Positions 12,256 through 23,284 of a DNA stretch of 64,000 nt are shown here, one piece after another. The translations under genes and the position numbers were made by a program. Position 1 is the first letter of the stretch, and every line of letters starts with the position of its first letter. Source of the DNA: Nissolia schottii (lineage: Eukaryota > Streptophyta > Magnoliopsida > Fabales > Fabaceae); NCBI GenBank assembly GCA_003254905.1, contig QANU01063385.1, forward strand, positions 42,040 through 106,039, given 5' to 3'. The notes under the pieces are model-generated. The model was not told where the DNA came from. It was given only the letters and a program-made list of their open reading frames with translations, and searched no databases.

Positions 12256-12948
12256 ATGTCAAAGAAAAAGTCTAGCTTGGGTCGCCAAAAGATCCCTATC
12301 GAAAAAATACCCAAAAAGAGCCACCTACAAGTCACATTCTCTAAGCGCCGGTCGGGACTCTTCAAGAAGGCCAGCGAGCTTTGCACCCTTTGCGGCGTAG
12401 AAATCGCAATCGTGGTCTTCTCTCCGGCTGACAAGGCCTTCTCCTTCGGCCACCCAGAGGTGGAATCGATCGTGGATCGCTACCTGAGCCGGAACCCTCC
12501 TCAGGAGTCCGGCACTCACCAACTTGTTGAGGCTCACCGGAACGCCAACGTTCGTGACCTCAACGAGCAACTGACGCTGCTTCTCAACCACTTAGAGGTT
12601 GAGAAGAAGCGTGGGGAGGAGCTCGATCAAGTGAGGAAGGCAAGGATGATGCAATTTTGGTGGGAGAGCCCAGTTGATGAGCTTGGTTTGCATGAATTGC
12701 TTCAATTGAAGGTCTCAATTGAAGAATTGAAGAAGAATTTGGGGAAACATGCTAGCAAAGTAATGATGGAACAAACCAACATGTCCACACAAATTATTAT
12801 TGGGGCCAATAATAATAATAATAATGGAATTGCACGTTATGATCATCATGCATATGACAACAAATCTGGTGCTGCTGGGATTAATATTGGTTCCACTCTT
12901 CCCAATAATGCTGCCTATTATATGGGATTTCGTCATGGCTATCTTTGA
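12256..12948 (+). CDS. type I (M-alpha) MADS-box transcription factor, AGL62-like
   Basis: Single-exon gene for 230 residues, as expected for type I MADS genes. I chose the ATG at 12256 because the first coded residues (MSKKKSSLGRQKIPIEKI) lead straight into the MADS domain and the more upstream ATG lies before the TATA box. The DNA-binding MADS domain spans about residues 9-68, with [18 protein letters not shown] and VVFSPADKAFSFGHPE. The SFGHP motif is characteristic of the AGL62/AGL61 group. Residues about 95-165 are hydrophilic and helical, with the WWESPVDELGLHEL motif typical of this group; the tail is Asn- and Gly-rich. AGL62-type proteins in Arabidopsis act in the nucleus, pair with AGL80-type partners and control endosperm development; that role is inferred here. 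No defect is visible. Confidence 0.88.
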   Translation: MSKKKSSLGRQKIPIEKIPKKSHLQVTFSKRRSGLFKKASELCTLCGVEIAIVVFSPADKAFSFGHPEVESIVDRYLSRNPPQESGTHQLVEAHRNANVRDLNEQLTLLLNHLEVEKKRGEELDQVRKARMMQFWWESPVDELGLHELLQLKVSIEELKKNLGKHASKVMMEQTNMSTQIIIGANNNNNNGIARYDHHAYDNKSGAAGINIGSTLPNNAAYYMGFRHGYL

Positions 12949-14491
12949 ATTTATTTTGTTTATTTTACTTTGGGATCCAGAGAAGTGAAATCACCAACTA
13001 GTACCTCACTAGTTGTTTATTTGTTTCCAATTATTGTATGGTTTCTTTTTTTCAATAATGAACGTTTTAAAGAATAAACGTGTGGTTTGAAGAAAAATAA
13101 TTCGTCCTTTTCACCGCAAGGACTATCCCCAGGAATAAAATTTCACATTTTCTGGATTCTTTTATTGATGTTGTTGGATATATATGTAGATTTAATCATG
13201 CAAATAAAGTATATATGTGTACTACTGTTACATAGTATTATAGCATAATATTCTTTCTAGTAAAATGATAACATGAAACGTTTCAACCTTTAACTTACCT
13301 TTCAAATTAATAACCCAATTATTCTTTAGGACAAAGAGAGAACACCATCAATTTTATCAATAAGTGCGATACTACTTAGGATGCTTATGTATGAGTAAGT
13401 TAACCATTCTATAATGACTAGCTTAATTAATTACGGTAGTAATAAGCTTGTCGGTTTGGGTTTAATTAAGCACGGGGCGGTTACCCCCTGCTTGTTTTAT
13501 TTATCCTTAATTAACATTCAACTCCCTCAAAATATATTATATATAGGTGAAATACTAATAAATCAAATATCAATACCGAAAATAAAAATAAATATCCACC
13601 CAAAGCATGAAAATGAAAGGAAACGCAGACTGATTTGAGCGACCGAGTACACAAAAACAATTACTCATTGACGAAGAATCACATAAAATATTACCAATAA
13701 CTATCTATATTTTAAGCTTAATTTCCTTACCAAAAATTACTATAAGCTTTTAGATATCATTCCTTAGTGTGTTTATGATATATATTTTGTGTATATTAAC
13801 CAACGCGACTAAAAGCGCTGATAAAGAGTTGTACTTCAGACTGTAGAAATGAACACGTGAATAGAAACTGTTCTATGTAAATTTATAGGGAGTTCATACG
13901 TTAGAAACATTATGTAGTGTGTTTCATTTACAATATCCCCCAAATGATTTCTGCCTCAATATTAGTTCCCACAACTTATTATGTTGCTATATATGAATTT
14001 ATTCTACATTTAATTTTTGATAATATACATTAACCACATATGTATGTTTATGGGGTACAAGGCAAGAATTTTTATGCGTTCATCTCTATCTCCTACTTCA
14101 TGATATTCCTTTATATGGCATTATTCTAACTATAAAGTTTGATTTATAACCGTACGTACGTATCCATATTACTCAATTAGATAATGAGAAAAAGAAAGGA
14201 GAAGGAATACGCTTGTATTGATTTTCTTATATTTATTACAACTAATTATCTAATTAAATAATGACACGTGTGCACTTTATTTGAAATAACCATGCACCTA
14301 TGCAACTACCATTAGTATCGTAACGTGTCAAGCTCACGATAGACTAGTACTACTTCACTTGTTGCCTCTCATTATTAGCTTGCAATTATAATAACGATTC
14401 TTTAGGTCTTTCTTGTTGCAATTTTCCATACATTAGGGACTCATTAGAACAAATTTGGCCTAAAGGCGACTTACTATTAAAATAAAAACAC
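12949..14491. other. intergenic DNA after the second MADS gene
   Basis: AT-rich and without a supported gene. The likely 3' UTR of the MADS gene occupies the first 130 bp or so, with AATAAT/AATAAA-like signals near 13055-13075. The last five bases (AACAC, 14487-14491) are the target duplication of the copia element. Confidence 0.5.
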
Positions 14492-16673
14492 TAACACCCT
14501 ACTGTACTGATGGTAAAAAGGGAAAGTTCAGTTATGAACCTTCTGTGATAACAGATTAAACAGATTGGTAGTTATCTGTTATAACTGAATTTCTGTTATA
14601 GGAGCAAGCAGTGAAATTGCTCTTTGCTCATGTATGTAAACTACACATCCAATACCTTTGCTTATTTCACTTCTTATAGATTCACCAATCCAACAATTAT
14701 TAATCTCCCTAGTGGCAATCAAATTGCATCAGACATCAAAGGAACCATCCATGTTTCTGCTGATTTAGCACATATCCCTTCCTATTTGCAGGACTTCCAT
14801 CTTCAGTCACCTTTCTCATCAGCACTGCAATGTTCATCACGTACTAAATACCCTCTATTTGGTGTGCTTTCATATAACAATTTATCACCATCATATAAAT
14901 CTTTTTGCCTCAATGTCTCAACCATTGAAGAGCCTAGAACCTATTCTCAAGCTGCTAAATCAGGAGAGTAGAAGGCTGCCATGAAGGCTAAGATAGATTC
15001 TCTTGAAAAGAACAATTCATGGAAATTAGTCCCTTTACCTCCTAACAAAGTCCCAATTGGTTGTAAGTGGGTGTATAGAATCAAATACAAGCAGGATGGT
15101 TTAGTGGACAGATATAAAGCCAGGCTAGTGGCAAAGGGATTCAATCAAGTTGAAGGAACTGACTACATGAATACATTCTCTCCTGTGGCTAAAATGACAA
15201 CTCTCAGAACCTTGTTGGCTCTTGCAGCTGCTAAGCAGTGGCACCTTCAATAACTAGATGTAGATAATGCTTTTCTACATGGCACTCTTAATGAAGAAGT
15301 TTACATGAGCCTCCCTCAAGGATTCCCATCCACTGCTCCAAATATGGTCTGTCACTTACAGAAGTCACTGTATGGACTGAAATAAGCCAGTAGGAAATGG
15401 TTTCTTACTTTATCAGCAGCCCTGCAATCTCAAAATTATAAGCCTTGTACCTCTGATCCTACTCTATTCACCAAGCATAATGGCTCCTCATTCTCTATAC
15501 TTCTTGTTTATGGGGATGATGTTGTCCTTATCGGTAATGATGCTACTGAGATCTCTGCCATCAAGGCCTTCCTGCACTCAAAATTTAGAATCAAGGACAT
15601 TGGTGCAGTCAAGTATTTCCTTGGCCTTGAAGTACTAAGAACACAAAAGGGAATTCTCTTCACTCAACGCAAATATACCATTGAGTTACTTGAAGACACA
15701 GGTATCTTAGCTGCAAAACCATCAAACACACCTATGGATGGCTCTAGCAGGCTCAGTTCCACAGATGTAACCCCACTTCAGGACATTTCAGCGTATCGAA
15801 GGCTCATTGGCCGCTTGATCTATTTGACAACAACAATACCAGATATTTCATTTCCTGTACAACAACTTAGTCAATTTCTATCTACCCCTACTAACAAACA
15901 TCATCAGGCCGCATTAAAGGTTCTCTAATACATCAAGAAATCTCCTGCTCATGGCCTATTTTTTTCCTTCAAAATCAGACCTGAAACTAAAGGCCTTCAG
16001 TGACTCCGATTGGGGGGATGTGGAGATATTCGCAAATCTATCACAAGATACTGCATCATGCTTGGACCAGCTTTGATCTCATGGAAATCCAAGAAGCAAT
16101 CAACAATTTCTCGAAGCTCAACCAATGTAGAATACAAGGCACTTGCAGCAACACCTTGTGAGGTTCAATGGCTTCAGCATTTACTAACTGATTTAGGCTT
16201 TCCTCATTCATTACCGATTCCTTTGTTCTGCGACTATCAATCAATAATTCACATTACTAAGAATCCTAGCTTCCACGAAAGAACAAAACATATCAAACTA
16301 GACTGTCATCTAGTCCGAGAGAAAGTTCAGATAGGACTTATTCACTTATTGCTCGTGTTATCCTCCCTGCAGCTTGCCGACATCATGGCCAAGCCACTTC
16401 ATGCAGATCCCTTTCAGGCAAATGTATCCAAGCTTAATGTGCTTAATATACATACACCTAAGCTCGAGGGAGGGTAACACCGTACTGAATTGATTGTAAA
16501 AAGGGAAAGTTCAATATGAACCTTCTGTTATAACAGATTTGGTAGTTATCTGTTATAACTGAATTTCTGTTATAGGAGCAAGCAGTGAAATTGCTCTTTG
16601 CTCATGTATATAAACCACTAATTCATCAATGAAGAGATAAGATTCATTTTTCATTCAATTCACTTTGTTATCA
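14492..16673 (+). mobile_element. decayed Ty1/copia retrotransposon with both LTRs
   Basis: The element is flanked by AACAC at 14487-14491 and 16674-16678, a 5-bp target duplication. The 3' LTR is 16475-16673 (199 bp) and is preceded by the polypurine tract GAGGGAGGG. The 5' LTR (from 14492) matches it to about 14650 and then passes directly into pol, so the primer site, gag and most of integrase are deleted. The LTRs begin TAACACC rather than TG and end in CA. Inside are pieces of protease (about 14690-14760), reverse transcriptase (14980-15930; [30 protein letters not shown]) and RNase H (16010-16477; SWKSKKQSTISRSS, ADIMAKPLH). In-frame stops at 14969, 15251 and elsewhere show it is inactive. 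The catalytic YVDD box reads YGDD. Confidence 0.9.
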
Positions 16674-16678
16674 AACAC

Positions 16679-18564
16679 CAATCATAATTAATGATTTATT
16701 GGAATGGTAAGTAACTTTTTGAGTTTTAAGATATAACGCAAAATTCAAATTTTAGAAAAATTAAACTTGTGCAAAAATGATGTAACTCTTGTGCTCCCAA
16801 ACTACTTTATAATCATCTACACATTCCCGCAACTTAATTAATTTGGTTTAGGGACACGAGTGTGTCAAAAACCAAATGGAACTAGCTATCTAGTTCGCAA
16901 CCTAGATACAAGTATTTATATATAGGGATGAGATACTCTCAGGTCCATTTATCACAAAAGGGCCTCAAAGCTTGGCCCAACATACTATCCACAAGGCAGT
17001 TTCACAACCGATAAGTTCTTTAGAGAGAAAGTAATTGTAGCTGCTTTTATGAGACATCACAAATGTATTAACTCACAAAAAGGAATGATCAATACCTTTT
17101 TCATGATCTCAGTCTCGATTATGAGGTATCTCAACCGGCAAAACAAAGATCACTTCAGAGTATATAAACATGAAATTCATTCACGTCCTAATATGTTTTA
17201 ACTCAATATTCTTCCATAATACTTAGATACTGACTTAGGCATCAGAGTGCAATTTCTATCCCCACCAAAACAAGGACATTGTCACTATCACGGCCGTGCT
17301 CCATCTTTATTAATAGTTCTCAAACTTACACTAAGATCAATGTTATGAGTTGCATCTTGATAAATCCAAGTTGCTTGTAACAAAGTTGTTGAAAAATTAA
17401 ATTCTCCCAACTTCACATAAAACAAAAAATAAAGTAGCGGAATGTGAGAAAGAAAAAAAATAAAAGTTGTAAATTCTCACATTATCACTAACCTTAGAAC
17501 GAAAAAGTCGTAAACCAATGTAAACTATTGTACACTATTATTTATGGAACATCTGATGCCCCACATTTTAACACAAAGGCTAATCAAAATTTTTGCTCTC
17601 ATCTCATTCCTCAAATAATTTTCAATAAGTATTTATAACACACAATAATTTGTATGACAATCAACTAATTTCATGTCCATTCCTAATAATTAATAATTCA
17701 TTATTTTATCAAACGAATATCTTTCATTTTTTTTTGGTCTCAAATGATCTTTCCTTTTTCTTTTCAGATCTTTTCCTTTTTTTTTTCTCTTTCAAATCTT
17801 TTCTTTCCTTTTTCAATATATTTTTTCTTCTTATCTCCTAAATATCTATTACATATTTTTTTTTTGTAATATCACATTTAAAATACGAATGTTTAGAAGA
17901 AAAAAAAAAAAAGAAGAAGAGAAACTATCATTATTCACTAACCATCATTAATTGCAAATTTGGGGAAGGACGATGAGGTTGGAGCTACATATAGTTCCTT
18001 GCCACGATAACATCGAGGTATGATCAGCAATGCATTAAAACTTTGCAAAGTAGAATTCATACTAGCCACCGCAATTGCTGGTGTTGGTTGCAGCACTCGA
18101 ACCATAAATATGCATGGACATTATTATTAGTGTATTTGGATTTCGGACTATAATCGATTCTTAAATTTTAGAATTAAAAAATTCTAAAGTTTCAGAAGTG
18201 GATTTTTTTTCTTATCGTAAAACTTGAAATTGATGGTAAATTGTTCCACCTAAAATTAAGCATGCAATAGGTAAACAGTAACAAGTATGAACTCGAGGCA
18301 TGAATAATGTTGCTCTTATTGATGGGAGATATTCAAAACTAGTTTCCATAAAAAAATAAAAAAAAAAACCTCACTATTTATCAATGTTTCACTTTAAATA
18401 AATAAATAAATAAAAAGAAGCTAGCTTCCTCGCACCTTGAGAGGATTTAACTTACTGCTTTGAAATATTTTATCTTAAGTAGTTTATTTCTGGGATCGGG
18501 CTGAATTGATTTAGAATCTTTAGATGGGGCAAAATTGTAGGATCTCATATTACACATAGCTTCC
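16679..18564. other. intergenic, LTR-like non-coding stretch
   Basis: No gene is supported. About 16740-17400 has features of retroelement LTR or leader DNA: a TATATAAAC box near 17161 and GACTTAGGCATCAGAGTG near 17230, a phrase like that found in gypsy LTRs. I cannot define ends. The rest is T- and A-rich with homopolymer runs. Confidence 0.35.
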
Positions 18565-18572
18565 TATAAATA
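18565..18572 (+). promoter_or_regulatory. TATA box of the third MADS gene
   Basis: TATAAATA lies 74 bp before the ATG at 18646, the same motif as upstream of the two related genes. Confidence 0.6.
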
Positions 18573-18645
18573 GACCAAATATTCCAAAGGCAACAACCAA
18601 TCAGCCAACAAAATTTTTATTTATTTATTTATGCCATAAGTTGAG

Positions 18646-19188
18646 ATGTTTAAGGTGGGGAAGAAAAGCAGCACAGGGCGTAAGAAGATTGAGATCAAAA
18701 AGCTTGTCAAAGACGCCAACAAGCAGGTCACCTTTTCGAAGCGGCGAGTGGGCCTTTTCAAGAAGGCCAGCGAGCTCTCCATCCTATGCGACGTGCAGGC
18801 CGCCATCATCGTCTTCTCTCCGGCCGACAAACTGTTCTGCTTCGGCGAACCAAACACCGAGTCAGTCGTCGCCCGCTATCTCAACGGAGCCGATGATCAG
18901 TTGGAGAAGCCAGTGGCAATTTCTAGTAAAACGGCGTCGTACAAGGAGCACAACAGGAAATATGAGGAGGCGATGAAGGTTTTGGAGTTGGAGAAGAAGC
19001 AGCTGACGGAGCTTGAAGCTCTTGCTCAGATCTGGAACAGAGGGGAGTGGTGGAAGGAGGCAATCGACGGGAAGGGTGTGGAAGAGCTGGAGCAGTTCGT
19101 GGTGGCCGCTTTCGACTTGAGGAGGAGGCTTGCCGATAGGGCGGGTGAGCTCATGATGACCATGATGCACCCTGTGGCACTGTTGTAG
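18646..19188 (+). CDS. type I (M-alpha) MADS-box transcription factor, AGL62-like
   Basis: Single-exon gene for 180 residues, shorter than its neighbour because it lacks the Asn-rich tail. The MADS domain covers about residues 11-70: [37 protein letters not shown] and IVFSPADKLFCFGEP. The usual SFGHP motif is CFGEP here and the proximal helix has KRRVG in place of KRRSG, so it is a diverged paralogue of 12256-12948. Residues 90-170 form a charged helical region with EWWKEAIDGKGVEELEQF, the counterpart of the WWE..ELGLHEL motif. A nuclear DNA-binding protein in female gametophyte or endosperm control is inferred from the family. The coding region is GC-richer than its surroundings, and no defect is visible. 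Confidence 0.87.
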   Translation: MFKVGKKSSTGRKKIEIKKLVKDANKQVTFSKRRVGLFKKASELSILCDVQAAIIVFSPADKLFCFGEPNTESVVARYLNGADDQLEKPVAISSKTASYKEHNRKYEEAMKVLELEKKQLTELEALAQIWNRGEWWKEAIDGKGVEELEQFVVAAFDLRRRLADRAGELMMTMMHPVALL

Positions 19189-19621
19189 ACGAGAAATGTT
19201 ACTTGTACTTTCTTATAATGTAAGATTGTCACTTATCATTTATGTTGGATGATATCTTTTTCGCAATAATTTATCACATGACAAATTATTATTGCTGGTT
19301 GAATTTTTTATTTTATTTTTATTCTTGAATGTTTGACTTACTATAATTTTGTAGGTACCATATATATGTTCATTTGATTTATAGGGTATTAATTTGAGGT
19401 AATTCTCATTTTAATTTTTCATGTACAATTTATCAAATAATTATAGAAAGTAAGGAACCCCGTGTTATTTGAATACTGTTTTTATTAGGATTTAAGCATA
19501 GTCATGTGCATGTTAAAAGATCGGAAATGTGAGTTTTGTCGCCCTGAACCCAAAATCTTACATTGTTTATCTTTTTATTACTTCATTTGATATTTTGAAG
19601 GATATTTAAAGGAATTTGAAG

Positions 19622-19703
19622 AATAAATCATTTGATCTCAATAGATAATTGATAAAATGTGAAATAAATCATTTGATCTCAATAGATAATTGATAAAATG
19701 TGA
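19622..19703. repeat. perfect 41-bp tandem duplication
   Basis: The 41-bp unit 19622-19662, which begins AATAAATCATTTGATCTCAA, is repeated without a mismatch at 19663-19703. It lies in non-coding DNA downstream of the MADS gene. Perfect identity means it is recent or assembly-derived. Confidence 0.85.
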
Positions 19704-19931
19704 AAAATAATTGTTTTTCTCCCATATTTGTAGTTAAATTGATTTTTTTTCTCAAGAATTAATTAATAATTTTTTTTTTGAAGTTGATGTTTTCCTAATT
19801 TTCATGTCCATATCAATGCTTCAAATTTAAATTGGGTTCAATATAATAGATTGTGATCCAATATAATTGCTAGAGTCGTATTTTTTAAAGGAAAAAAAAA
19901 ATTAAAGAGTACCTTTAGAGCATTGTTTAAA

Positions 19932-22260
19932 ACTCATAATCGAGGAAGGTAGTGATTGGTTTGTATGGACTCGAAATAATAGCAGCATGGATATTGTTTC
20001 CTCGGCTTATAGTTGGTTATGCCTTTGTGATTTTGCGCCTTCTACTTCTCGCACTGATCAAGAGCACTAGTTGTGGTTTTTTTTTTTTCCCCTTTCCGGC
20101 TCACCTCTTCAAGTAAGTTGAAACAATTTACATGTTCTTCTTCCATGTTGGTCAACATCATCAAAACTTCTTGCTTTACCCAATTTTATTTTTTAGCATT
20201 CTTAGCACGACATAGATGACCGAGTCTAGGGGGCATAGCTTTGCCCATAATTACCTAGACAACAAAAAAGGAGGAACCAAATCCTAGAGATGTGACGATC
20301 GAGATACGATAACCGGCATATAAGCTAATGTTGATACGACAAAAGGATAACACAGAAATAAACCCTATGGTTCCCCCAAAATTCTATTTCCAACCTACCA
20401 TCAAATTTAGTCAACCCTCTCAGTGCTATCATTCATCATAGAAACACATACAAAACACATACATCCATTTTCAAATAGATTGACACAGAACCCTAACAAT
20501 ATCGCTTCCAGAAATTAAATCAATTCTTCCAAAAAATCAAAAATAAAAAAAAACCACCATACTCATTTCCGAATATAACACCCAAATATTCAAAAGGTCC
20601 AAAATAGACAACTTTTTCAGAAACAATAAGCCATAGATTATGCAGATACTTAACATATTCAACATTTTAGTGGAAGAGGAAAATGAGAACAAGAAATGCT
20701 TACAGGTGGTGGAAATCAGAATCAAAAACTGTTGGTTCAATGAAGTTGAATATAGTATTAAAACAGAAGATTTGTGTATGAAGAGGAAGATGAGAAATTT
20801 TAGAACAGAATGAAGTTTGGAGAAGATGAAGAATGCAAATGGAGAAGAGAAAGTTTTAAAACTTCCTTGAGAAGATGCCGCGAAATGCAAAACGTTCGGG
20901 GCAAATTGGTAAAAACACGAAGCAAAGGAAGGGTACGGAGGGAAATACATAAGCCTGCTGCAGTCGCATCAAGGATCAATTTTACAAAGATGTCATGATG
21001 AATAAACATGATAAACATGTCAGGGTTTATAGCAATCACTTTTTGACAAATCGACATGCGCTTTACAAACACATGTCGAGTTGGGGGCTTATGTTACGGA
21101 CTTAATCTAGTCTTGACTTAGAACTCTTGGTACCGAGATATAAGGATACACGACATGTTATGACGACATATCTCTTATCACATCTCGGCATAAAAATCTG
21201 AGTGCTGTTTACCTCGACATGTTCCAATCTAAGAACAATGACCGTTACATGATAATAATGGCCATGAATGGCCGTCAACATATTTATAAGTAGCGGTTTC
21301 ACTATAAAAGGTGTTCTATTCATTGTTACTATTCACATAAGAAAAATACTTACTTGAGCGTCAGAGTGTCTTTTGCAGATACCTCAGCCGCCGTTCATAT
21401 TCTAATTGAAGATTTAAGGCGATGTTCATCTCTCCGAGTTCCTGATTTATATACTAGGGTCCGAGTTATGTCTTATCTCGGTGCTGACCAAATTGGCCGT
21501 AACACATCTAAATCCATTCCCACACCATGCATAGCTCTTGGTTCTTAGCCATAGTCAAGGCTCATAATTCTTCCCTCCTCCTCAACATTATTTGGTGGGT
21601 GTGGTGTTCCTGCAATGCGCGGTTTTAAATAATGATGATTGAAATTTTTTTAAGGTCCGTATTTGTATCCTTGCTGATTGTCATGCGTGGGATAGGGACG
21701 AATCCCCAACGACCAGCAAAGTTGAAAGACTTGTTTGCTGGGACTGACTGGATGTGGGAATTCTCTAGGTTAATGTCAAAGGTAGCTCCTTAGGTAACCC
21801 AAACTGTGATGGTTTCGGGGAGTGTTCTTCATGATGATAATGGTTATTGGATCCTTGGTTTTAATGGGTTCATTGGTGTGACTGGCAACTTGGAGGTTGA
21901 GATCCTAGCTATCTATGGTGGTTCAAAGCTTGCTTGGGAGTGTGGCTTTCGTTGCGTTCTTTGTGAGATCAACTCTTAGGATGTTGTGCAGTTGATTAAT
22001 ATGGAAAACACTACTCCCACCTTTCACCCTTTTGAGGCAAGAATCCTAGATATTAAATCTTGGTTATCTAGAGAATGGAAGGCCACTGTGACCCATGTTC
22101 TTTGTGAAGCTAATTATTGTGCGGACATTTAGGCCAAGGCAGGTGCTGCGACCAATGCTAACTATCTGAAGGATCTTCTTAGGGATGACTATAGGGTCTC
22201 ACTCATGGTTGTAATCTTTTGGTATTTTTTTTAACTTTCATTTCTTATCCACCAAAAAAG
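19932..22260 (+). mobile_element. 5'-truncated LINE (L1 type) with target duplication
   Basis: The segment is flanked by GAGCATTGTTTAAA (19918-19931) and GAGCATTGTTTTAAA (22261-22275), a long target duplication typical of LINEs. It ends in TTTCTTATCCACCAAAAAAG, a plant LINE tail. Coding traces on the + strand match the end of ORF2: a zinc-binding region start (near 19940, SDWFVWTRNNSSMDIVSSAY), a linker (about 21545-21620, AHNSSLLLNIIWWVW), and an RNase H-like domain (about 21780-22200: VLHDDNGYWILGFNGFIG, then EAEILA-like EVEILAIYGG, REWKATVTHVLCEANYCADI). Several stop codons are present. The reading is interrupted between about 20070 and 21504 by an inserted gypsy remnant. Confidence 0.72.
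21092..21504 (+). repeat. Ty3/gypsy-type 3' LTR with polypurine tract
   Basis: The segment starts TGTTACGGACTTA and ends TTGGCCGTAACA, so its termini are inverted (TGTTACGG / CCGTAACA). It is directly preceded by the polypurine-like TTGGGGGCTTA at 21081-21091. A TATAAAAGG box is at about 21303-21311, and GAGCGTCAGAGTGTCTTTTG follows at about 21357, a phrase common in gypsy LTRs. It sits inside the LINE. I could not place the left end of the insert, which lies somewhere between 20070 and 20400, and I see no gag or pol. Confidence 0.6.
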
Positions 22261-22275
22261 GAGCATTGTTTTAAA

Positions 22276-22960
22276 GAAATTAAGAGTGAAAATCTTTTAT
22301 TGAAAAGTAAGATTTTTAAATCTCTTGATTGAGCCTGAATCGCCTACCTAATAGGTAAGCCAGGAACACACACTACCAAACAGGTTTTTTTTCTTCTTAA
22401 TTATTGTTTTCATTTCTTTTATCCTATTTTATTAAAAAACAGAAGATTATTTACTTATCACTATTTCTTTTATTAGTCATCCTCTCCGAAAAGTTGTTTT
22501 ACTTTTAGCTGCCTCTTGTTTTGCAAGGCATATGAAAAATAAATTTGAACCAATCAAATTTAATTGGTTTAATGTAGTTTGGTTTTTAGAATATCTTTGG
22601 GGTAATTCGAAAAAAAAGTGATCTGATCAAGATCAGGCTAGTTTGGTATGAGTCATTGACTTAAATTAAAAAGTTAAAGAGTTTGTATTTTATTTTGGTA
22701 GTTTTTATCTTTATAATAATTAAGAGTAGTGTAAAACTTAATTATGATATACTAAATAATTATATAAATAAATAAATTTTTAAACAAAGATAAAAAAAAT
22801 AACTCTATTACTTTCTTTTTTTTTTTTTTGGTTACACAAAAAAAAAAGAATTCACTAAAAATTTAAGTGTAAAACTTTGAAAAATATAGACTTAAGTTTT
22901 CCTCTATACTCGTAGCCACTATAAAACATTTTTACAAATTTCAACCAACAGTTGACCTTA
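22276..22960. other. intergenic spacer
   Basis: AT-rich, with a T13 run near 22818. It probably holds the 3' UTR and polyadenylation region of the - strand gene that ends at 23285. No other feature is visible. Confidence 0.4.
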
Positions 22961-23284
22961 CGCACATACCTTTGCGATGCACCATGGTACTCCACTCTTA
23001 ACAAGATGTAAGAATAGAAAGAATAGCATATATAGCACTAGCAGTTCACACAAAAATACTAGAAACAAGTTAATACATATCCAGCCCTTCGATATAACCA
23101 TACAAATATAAATTAAACTACTGTTTGTACCTTTGATTGAATATTCTCTAGACACATTTCTTGGGTCAAGGAACGAGGTTCTAACAATAACATGGATCTG
23201 CCATGTAAACTGACCAAGTTCACATGAAAAACCTGCAAGAGCTGTTTTTGAGAACAACACGAGTGAAACAGCCATCTTTCCAAT

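Noticed and set aside
20537..21072. Overlapping - and + strand ORFs between the LINE parts
   Set aside because: They have no domain, lie in the region of the inserted retroelement, and overlap one another on both strands.
22958..23275. A 105-residue - strand ORF just after the acidic membrane protein
   Set aside because: It lies in the probable 3' UTR, has no domain, and overlaps other short frames.
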